Assembly (NCBI RefSeq): GCF_028583425.1
Contig: NC_072794.1
Coordinates: 31,369,232-31,433,231 of the forward strand
DNA from: Eublepharis macularius
Taxonomy: Eukaryota > Chordata > Lepidosauria > Squamata > Eublepharidae
Direction of reading: 5' to 3'
DNA length: 64,000 nt
Made by a program: the position numbers and the translations under genes. The notes beneath the pieces were generated by a model. It was not told the origin of the DNA. It saw only the letters and a program-made list of their open reading frames with translations, and made no database searches. Positions 61,201-64,000 of this stretch are shown one piece after another. Within the stretch, counting starts at the first letter, position 1. Each line of letters begins with the position of its first letter.

Positions 61201-64000
61201 AGTTTATAATTTCTGTGGGGTTTCTTCTAACATTCCATCTCAAAACTCAGTGGTTCAAAAGACTTGGGCCTGCCACTTGTTCGGCTGCATTTCAGTATTT
61301 GAGAACATGGGAATATTTGATACTCAATTTTTTACATTGCAGGCAGAAGGTGAAGCTGTTCACTGCTCACAACAACATGACCAACTATGCTACTGTGTGG
61401 GCATCAAAAACTAATCTGGAGCAGCGAAAAGGACGAGCTGGTCGCGTCCGCCCTGGATTTTGTTTTCATCTCTGCAGCAAAGCTCGCTTTGAAAGGTAAG
61501 ATTTGCACTCTGCTTTGGAAATAATAAATAGTTAAATTGAAAAATAAGGTGAATAAGATTTATGTGTTTGAGAGCATTTGTATGAAGAAAAAAAGTGCAA
61601 ATGCGTAATTAGCACCATACAAGCAAACATACATAAATATCTATGAAACACAATATTCAAGGGTCATGAGCACTATGTATCCAAATAGTGAGGGAGAATC
61701 CAGATAAATGTATTGTCGAAGGCTTTCACGGCCGGAGAACGATGGTTGTTGTGGATTTTCCAGGCTGTATAGCCGTGGTCTTTGCATTGTAGTTCCTGAC
61801 GTTTCGCCAGCAGCTGTGACTGGCATCTTCAGAGGTGTAGCACCAAAAGACAGAGATCTCTCAGTGAGAGATTGGAAAATCCATGACAGCCATAATCCAG
61901 ATAAAGCTCTTTCAAGTGGAGGCAAGTCCTATGTTGATGGATTGTAGTCTTCTTGGTCCTCTGATGGGTTGTTTAATGGATATTTATGTATGTTTACTTG
62001 CTTGTACGGTGCTAATTATGAATTTGCAGTTTAAGATGAATGTGCAGTAATATATAATTCATGTAATTTCTACAATAGCACTTTAGCAACAGCACTTGAT
62101 GTATACTATGTCTATAGGTTATGAGGTCTTTTATAATATAGCACTTGTATGAATTGTTCCAATTGTGAGTAGGGAGTCAAAGTTCCTATTAGTATATACT
62201 TTAAGGTTTCAGTGTGTATTTAACAAGATTTCATGAATTGTTATTAAATAATTGAATTGATATGTCTGGATTTTTGGTAAATAGGATTATTAGTAAGTTT
62301 ACATGGGATCTTTTGCTTCTGTGGGCTCATACCGCATTACTCTTTTTGGGTACCAGAGGGTCATGTTGGCATCAGTGGAACAGATTAGTAGGAATCAACC
62401 CATACAAAATGCAGCTTTTAAAAATTTATCTCCCCCCACTGGTATCTAGGCTTGAGACTCATATGACCCCAGAGATGTTCCGAACACCACTGCATGAAAT
62501 CGCTTTGAGCATCAAACTGCTACGACTGGGTGGAATTGGGCAATTCCTGGCCAAAGCTATTGAGCCGCCCCCATTGGATGCAGTGATTGAAGCAGAGCAT
62601 ACACTGAGAGGTACTTGGCTAACCCTGACAGATGGTGTTCTCACTTACCTTCGTTGTTAGACTGTTACTTCTGGATGGTGTAGGTCAACCTTCCAAATAT
62701 GTCCACTACTTTAAGCCTACAAGACTTTTCCTCAGTTTGCCTGCCCTCTTGATGCCTATTCCAGTCATTTGTGGCCCACGTATCTGATAGTAAAGGGGAT
62801 GGATGGGAGGAGTTTTCATGTAAGCTTTCCTGCCTTGTCTCCTAGAGAAATGTCTTACTACAGGCAGCTGAGTTTGCATGTCACAGATCATTGTGAATTG
62901 TATTGAAAAGACAAGAAATTCAAAAAATTTTGCATGTAGAAGTGAAATTCAACTGTAAATCTTGCATGTGGAGCAAATCAGCAGCAAATCTTGTGTGGAG
63001 AGCAGAAGTCTTGCATGCAGAGGAGATCAGCATCAGTCAGCATGGTTTTCAACACCAATGGGCTAGTTCAGGCTCTTGTAACAAATTGGAGAGTATTAGA
63101 CAAAGTTAAAGGAAGCTGAAACCCATTAAGACCAAATTATATCGTAATCGCCTAAATTCACTGAAGCTGTATAAGTAGACAAGCTCAAAACAGGAAAATT
63201 GAAGAGAAACTGCTTAGTGGTTTGCAATATAAATTCAAAGAGGTAATTTAACATGAAGGGGAAATAGCATATGTACAATCAGCGGTTATAAAAAAGTTGT
63301 AAAGATAGCAAGGGCTGATGTAAAAGATTATACACTTACAAAAAGCAAGCATTCTGCTTAGCAGCTCAGTGTTTAGTCTGATCACCTGCTTGTGCTAATG
63401 TCTGTTGTGTACCCCATGTACTGAAGATCTGATCAGAATCCTTTGAAAGATCCTGGGAGGAAAGCTGGAGTTAAAATGAATAATAATCTGATTTTCATCT
63501 CATTTACAATCTTGCAAATTCCCACAAAAATCATTCCTGCCATCTTTCCATGTTTAAAGTCACCCTTTAAAACTGGCACTTTCAGAACATTTGAGAAAAC
63601 TCAAATTTGAATTTGGGTTACAACTAGGCATGGTGATTTCAGGCAAGATATTTTCTATCCTCATTTCTCTAAGAACTGCCTTGTTGGATCAAATCCAACA
63701 TCCATGATAGTTCAATATTATAGTTTTAATGGTGGCCAGCCCATACTGCCTTGGAGACGCTTACAAGCTGGTTGCGGGGGAGGGGGGGGGAGACTTTCCT
63801 TCTGTTGCTGTCTGTATAATTTTAAATGCTTGACTAGTTCTGAGGGTGGATAAAAAATTACAGGAAACTTGAATAGGTGTTGCTGATACCATCGCGGCTT
63901 TTGTTTCAGAGCTTGATGCCTTGGATTCAAATGATGAATTGACACCTCTTGGGCGAATTTTAGCTAGGCTCCCCATTGAACCTCGCCTTGGGAAGATGAT
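40130..64000 (+). CDS. DHX9: DHX9, ATP-dependent RNA helicase A, first 21 coding exons; continues past window
   Basis: This DExH-box helicase unwinds RNA, R-loops and other structured nucleic acids in the nucleus. The 21 exons join in one frame encoding residues 1-868 plus two bases; human DHX9 is about 1,270 aa, so the last third lies beyond the right edge. Visible parts in order are dsRBD1 (about 3-71), a Gly/Ala-rich linker, dsRBD2 (about 180-255), the core with Walker A GATGCGKT (412-419), DEIH (512-515), SAT (544-546), a Lys/Asp-rich insertion (about 588-606), motif [12 protein letters not shown], motif [10 protein letters not shown], and the start of the HA2 region. All introns are GT-AG. 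No frame break was seen. The RGG-rich tail is not in the window. Confidence 0.98.
40492..40735 (+). repeat. tRNA-derived squamate SINE (DHX9 intron 1)
   Basis: GGCTCAGTGGTGGAGCGTCT is a good A box. The B box is eroded, then GTAGGTGATGTGAAAGGTCT and GATCAGTATGACCTGC follow the family body. Confidence 0.7.
40890..41135 (+). repeat. CORE-SINE (MIR-type), DHX9 intron 1
   Basis: GGTTTGAATCCCACTGCC (B box), GGCCTTGGGTAAGCTGCTC, GTAGGGATGATAATAATAAC and TAGAAGAGTAGTATATAAGC follow the MIR consensus closely, with an ATT-repeat tail. Confidence 0.7.
41625..41790 (+). repeat. CORE-SINE (MIR-type), DHX9 intron 1
   Basis: TTTGGTGGCTAGAGTGTTGG (A box), ATACTCAGCTAC, ACTTTGGACCTGTCAC and AACAGGGCTGTGAGGATAAA. 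Confidence 0.65.
42050..42130 (-). repeat. 5S rRNA-derived SINE fragment
   Basis: ACCCTGCTTAGCTCCCGAGA then TCTGATGAGATTGGCCTA is the reverse of the 5S-like head. Confidence 0.6.
42163..42537 (-). mobile_element. Non-autonomous Helitron-like element, 375 bp, both ends present
   Basis: On the minus strand it starts TCTTACTATATAAAAGGCAA after an A and ends CTAG before a T, the expected insertion between A and T without target duplication. A 10-bp perfect hairpin (AGCCCATTGT at 42173-42182 with ACAATGGGCT at 42193-42202, loop 10) lies six bases inside the CTAG end, as in Helitrons. No Rep/helicase coding sequence fits in this length. Confidence 0.75.
42715..42915 (-). repeat. CORE-SINE (MIR-type), inverted, diverged
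   Basis: TTGCAAGGGCGTTAGGCGGA, GGTCCATTGTCACTCAGTGA, CAGGAGTTCCCAGTTCAAC and CACTACACCATAATGG read as a reversed MIR-type SINE. Confidence 0.55.
43107..43247 (+). CDS. DHX9: DHX9 coding exon 2, rest of dsRBD1 (residues 38-84)
   Basis: It encodes [19 protein letters not shown], the dsRBD C-terminal helix with its conserved Lys-Lys and Ala residues. The acceptor is cgtcatag and the donor gtaagt. Confidence 0.97.
43987..44104 (+). CDS. DHX9: DHX9 coding exon 3, Gly/Ala-rich linker (residues 85-123)
   Basis: It begins [20 protein letters not shown] and ends [13 protein letters not shown]. The frame and the PPPHVAL stretch align with human PLPPHLAL, but the upstream part is much richer in Gly than the human Pro/Thr-rich segment. 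Only the acceptor at 43986 keeps the frame; the CAG four bases on would shift it. Confidence 0.93.
44282..44391 (+). CDS. DHX9: DHX9 coding exon 4 (residues 124-160)
   Basis: It encodes [20 protein letters not shown], highly conserved with human DHX9. The acceptor is tctcttctag and the donor gtaaga. Confidence 0.96.
44736..44884 (+). CDS. DHX9: DHX9 coding exon 5, start of dsRBD2 (residues 161-209)
   Basis: It encodes [20 protein letters not shown] and [12 protein letters not shown], the helix and first strands of dsRBD2. The donor gtttgc is weaker than its neighbours and opens a 5-kb intron holding several transposons. Confidence 0.96.
45015..45345 (+). mobile_element. hAT-like repeat, family B (DHX9 intron 5)
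   Basis: It starts CAGGGGTCTCTAGTCTTGG and carries CAGTCACAAAATGTTAGGGA and AAGCATCCTCCTATGATGGA, shared with 28055-28360. The right end (GGTGCCCATGG then GTGGTCACTGCC) is a degraded version of the inverted left end. No target duplication is clear. Confidence 0.55.
45780..46540. repeat. Degenerate tandem array inside the hAT element
   Basis: The phrases CCTGATCCTGGCCATTTTGG, GGGCCCAAAATGG and CCCCTGCCTGGCAG(GG)GC recur. Landmark CTCCCCTGCC-like words appear near 45790, 45888, 46042, 46155, 46340 and 46475, so units are about 100-180 bp and unevenly deleted. Confidence 0.75.
46569..46602. repeat. Perfect 15-bp hairpin
   Basis: AAATACCCATGTGAC (46569-46583) pairs with GTCACATGGGTATTT (46588-46602) across a 4-base loop. 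Confidence 0.95.
46664..49881. other. DHX9: DHX9 intron 5, right part: little recognised
   Basis: 49,025-49,130 holds a fragment of the short TGCATAGGATTG-type sauropsid repeat (GTGTGTAGGATTGTAGC). No conserved frame or small RNA was recognised in the rest of the stretch. Confidence 0.4.
49882..49928 (+). CDS. DHX9: DHX9 coding exon 6, 47 bp (residues 210-225)
   Basis: It encodes [16 protein letters not shown], the third strand of dsRBD2. The acceptor is gtattgcag and the donor gtaagt. Confidence 0.95.
50020..50175 (-). repeat. CORE-SINE (MIR-type), inverted, diverged (DHX9 intron 6)
   Basis: TTATTCTCGTAACAAACTTG, GGCAGGAAGGGATTTGAACC and ATCACTACTCCAGCCT. Confidence 0.55.
50590..50700 (+). 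repeat. SINE 3'-end fragment (DHX9 intron 6)
   Basis: CAGAGTGCTGACCCAGGTGG then ACCATTGGTCAGATCCAGTA and GGGCTGTTTTTAAG match the common squamate phrase also found inverted at 51868-51990. Confidence 0.5.
51635..51771 (+). CDS. DHX9: DHX9 coding exon 7, end of dsRBD2 (residues 226-271)
   Basis: It encodes [20 protein letters not shown] with the dsRNA-binding KKLAA helix. The acceptor is gtgttgcag and the donor gtgagt. Confidence 0.97.
51868..52050 (-). repeat. Squamate interspersed repeat (DHX9 intron 7)
   Basis: GTAAGAACAGCACTGCTGGA then TCAGACCAGTCCAGTGTC is a very common reptile phrase. It is the inverse of 50640-50690, followed by ACAGTGGTCAAACAGTTGCC. Confidence 0.55.
52140..52355 (-). 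repeat. CORE-SINE (MIR-type), nearly complete (DHX9 intron 7)
   Basis: On the minus strand it has the A box region (GGTGTAATGGTTAGAGTG), B box (GGTTCAAATCCC), CORE (CTCGGGCCAGCCACATTCTC) and a tail to TATAAACATC. One of the best preserved copies here. Confidence 0.8.
52790..53135 (-). mobile_element. L2-like LINE ORF2 C-terminal fragment (DHX9 intron 7)
   Basis: On the minus strand 53134-52790 encodes [18 protein letters not shown] and [13 protein letters not shown], the LWN.LP..V and F+..L block of L2-like ORF2. Confidence 0.55.
53783..53872 (+). CDS. DHX9: DHX9 coding exon 8 (residues 272-301)
   Basis: It encodes [20 protein letters not shown], part of the linker that joins dsRBD2 to the helicase core. 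The acceptor is attctatag and the donor gtgagt. Confidence 0.95.
53981..54142 (+). CDS. DHX9: DHX9 coding exon 9 with Trp-rich segment (residues 302-355)
   Basis: It encodes [20 protein letters not shown]. In human DHX9 this region is the minimal transactivation domain that contacts RNA polymerase II; the three Trp residues are kept. The acceptor is taacttacag and the donor gtaaac. Confidence 0.96.
54279..54356 (+). CDS. DHX9: DHX9 coding exon 10 (residues 356-381)
   Basis: It encodes [20 protein letters not shown], just before the helicase core. The acceptor is tcctcctag and the donor gtaagt. Confidence 0.95.
54357..55069. other. DHX9: DHX9 intron 10: no recognisable feature
   Basis: A GGGTGGGTGGGTGGGAGG tract near 54,842 may form a G-quadruplex. 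The 137-codon frame across 54563-54976 is not conserved. Confidence 0.4.
55070..55261 (+). CDS. DHX9: DHX9 coding exon 11 with Walker A (residues 382-445)
   Basis: It carries motif [14 protein letters not shown], with the ATP-binding Lys at about 418, and ends in NIVVTQ, the first half of motif Ia. The acceptor is tctgtcccag and the donor gtgaag. Confidence 0.98.
55262..56306. other. DHX9: DHX9 intron 11: no recognisable feature
   Basis: No repeat identified with confidence. Confidence 0.4.
56307..56448 (+). CDS. DHX9: DHX9 coding exon 12, motif Ia (residues 446-492)
   Basis: It encodes [20 protein letters not shown] and CGYSVRFES. The acceptor is tctccacag and the donor gtatga. Confidence 0.97.
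56883..56965 (+). CDS. DHX9: DHX9 coding exon 13 with DEIH box (residues 493-520)
   Basis: It encodes [20 protein letters not shown] (512-515) is motif II and coordinates magnesium-ATP. The acceptor is ctttcag and the donor gtgagt. Confidence 0.98.
57268..57415 (+). repeat. tRNA-derived squamate SINE, 5'-truncated (DHX9 intron 13)
   Basis: GGCATCTCCCGTTAAAAGGA, AGTAGGTGATGTGAAAGACC and GAGACCCTGGAGAGCTGCTG are close to the family consensus; the A and B boxes are missing. Confidence 0.75.
57640..57850 (+). repeat. MIR-type SINE (DHX9 intron 13)
   Basis: GACCTTAGGCAAGCTGTAAA, CAGCCTCAGCTGCCCC and TACCTTACAGGGTTATTGTA follow the MIR CORE closely, ending GTGCATTATATAATTATTA. Confidence 0.75.
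58189..58345 (+). CDS. DHX9: DHX9 coding exon 14 with SAT motif (residues 521-572)
   Basis: It encodes [22 protein letters not shown] (544-546) is motif III coupling ATP hydrolysis to unwinding. The donor gtgaat follows GTTCAAG. Confidence 0.97.
58838..58938 (+). CDS. DHX9: DHX9 coding exon 15, Lys/Asp-rich insertion (residues 573-606)
   Basis: It encodes [20 protein letters not shown], the charged insertion between the two RecA-like domains, also present in human DHX9. The acceptor is gtcgtag and the donor gtatgt. Confidence 0.96.
58939..60147. other. DHX9: DHX9 intron 15: no recognisable feature
   Basis: AT-rich. 59,105-59,165 may be a LINE or SINE tail; nothing else is recognised. Confidence 0.4.
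60148..60361 (+). CDS. DHX9: DHX9 coding exon 16 (residues 607-677)
   Basis: It encodes [20 protein letters not shown] and [12 protein letters not shown], containing motif IV of RecA domain 2. The acceptor is cttttacag and the donor gtacaa. Confidence 0.97.
60530..60624 (+). CDS. DHX9: DHX9 coding exon 17 (residues 678-709)
   Basis: It encodes [20 protein letters not shown]. The acceptor is ttattgtag and the donor gtgagc. Confidence 0.96.
60739..60812 (+). CDS. DHX9: DHX9 coding exon 18, motif V (residues 710-733)
   Basis: It encodes [20 protein letters not shown], the RNA-binding motif V. The acceptor is gtctgcag and the donor gtgagt. Confidence 0.97.
60920..60957. repeat. 38-bp alternating purine-pyrimidine tract, Z-DNA-prone (DHX9 intron 18)
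   Basis: (GT)n passes into CG-rich alternation without a break. The central 20 bases (60929-60948, GTGCGCACGCGCGTGCGCAC) form a perfect palindrome. Confidence 0.95.
61343..61495 (+). CDS. DHX9: DHX9 coding exon 19, motif VI (residues 734-784)
   Basis: It encodes [27 protein letters not shown] is motif VI, with the arginine finger. The acceptor is acattgcag and the donor gtaaga. Confidence 0.97.
61705..61950. repeat. Unclassified interspersed repeat (DHX9 intron 19)
   Basis: TGTCGAAGGCTTTCACGGCC, TTTTCCAGGCTGTATAGCCG and CTGACGTTTCGCCAGCAGC form a well-known reptile repeat phrase. Minus-strand frames such as [13 protein letters not shown] recur in repeat-derived predicted proteins. The class is not certain. 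Confidence 0.6.
62450..62610 (+). CDS. DHX9: DHX9 coding exon 20 (residues 785-838)
   Basis: It encodes [20 protein letters not shown] and [16 protein letters not shown], the start of the winged-helix/HA2 region. The acceptor is ggtatctag and the donor gtactt. Confidence 0.97.
62611..63909. other. DHX9: DHX9 intron 20: no recognisable feature
   Basis: A GGGGGAGGGGGGGG run near 63,777 stands out; no repeat or RNA gene was recognised. Confidence 0.4.
63910..64000 (+). CDS. DHX9: DHX9 coding exon 21, cut by window edge (residues 839-868)
   Basis: It encodes [20 protein letters not shown] and continues to the last base of the window in frame. The acceptor is tttgtttcag. Confidence 0.96.

Noticed and set aside
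1-64000. CRISPR arrays, operons, prophage or other prokaryote-type systems
   Set aside because: Split genes, SINEs, LINEs and microsatellites show vertebrate nuclear DNA; no regularly spaced repeat-spacer structure exists. The tandem array at 45780-46540 has uneven unit lengths and no unique spacers.

Overview
The window is vertebrate nuclear DNA, almost certainly from a squamate reptile (a lizard or gecko; the species cannot be read from the sequence). It holds two split host genes on the + strand with canonical GT-AG introns. The intergenic and intronic DNA is a sauropsid-type repeat mix: CR1, L2-like and L1 LINEs, CORE/MIR-type SINEs, a tRNA-derived and a 5S rRNA-derived SINE, several hAT families and a Helitron-like element. 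No bacterial, organellar, CRISPR or operon-like structure is present.

Layout. 1-16,400 is gene-free and repeat-rich: hAT-type short repeats, a decayed hAT transposase gene (about 4,209-8,710, minus strand) split by an ORF1-only L1 (4,839-6,354), a 5'-truncated L1 with a perfect 18-bp target duplication (9,503-10,683), a CR1 with both ORFs but no 3' end (about 11,556-15,432), and a degenerate tandem repeat just upstream of the first gene. 16,551-34,180 is NPL (N-acetylneuraminate lyase): a probable noncoding first exon and 11 coding exons encoding 307 residues. 34,180-39,680 is intergenic with L2-like fragments and a pair of direct repeats. 39,680-40,330 is a CpG-rich promoter with NRF1- and YY1-type sites. 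40,130 to the window end is DHX9 (RNA helicase A): 21 coding exons giving residues 1-868, with the rest beyond the right edge.

NPL is a cytosolic enzyme of sialic acid breakdown and DHX9 a nuclear DExH-box helicase. They do not share a pathway; their same-strand adjacency matches the NPL-DHX9 order known in mammals and so looks like conserved amniote linkage. All catalytic and helicase motifs visible in the window are intact, so both look functional.

I found no convincing undescribed gene system. The most unusual items are transposon structures: an ORF1-only (HAL1-like) L1 with an open 379-codon frame inserted in a hAT transposase; a pair of related hAT elements, one a near-perfect foldback and one carrying a GC-rich tandem array; a Helitron-like element with intact terminal hallmarks; a tandem TATA-like repeat upstream of NPL; and a 38-bp alternating purine-pyrimidine tract in a DHX9 intron.
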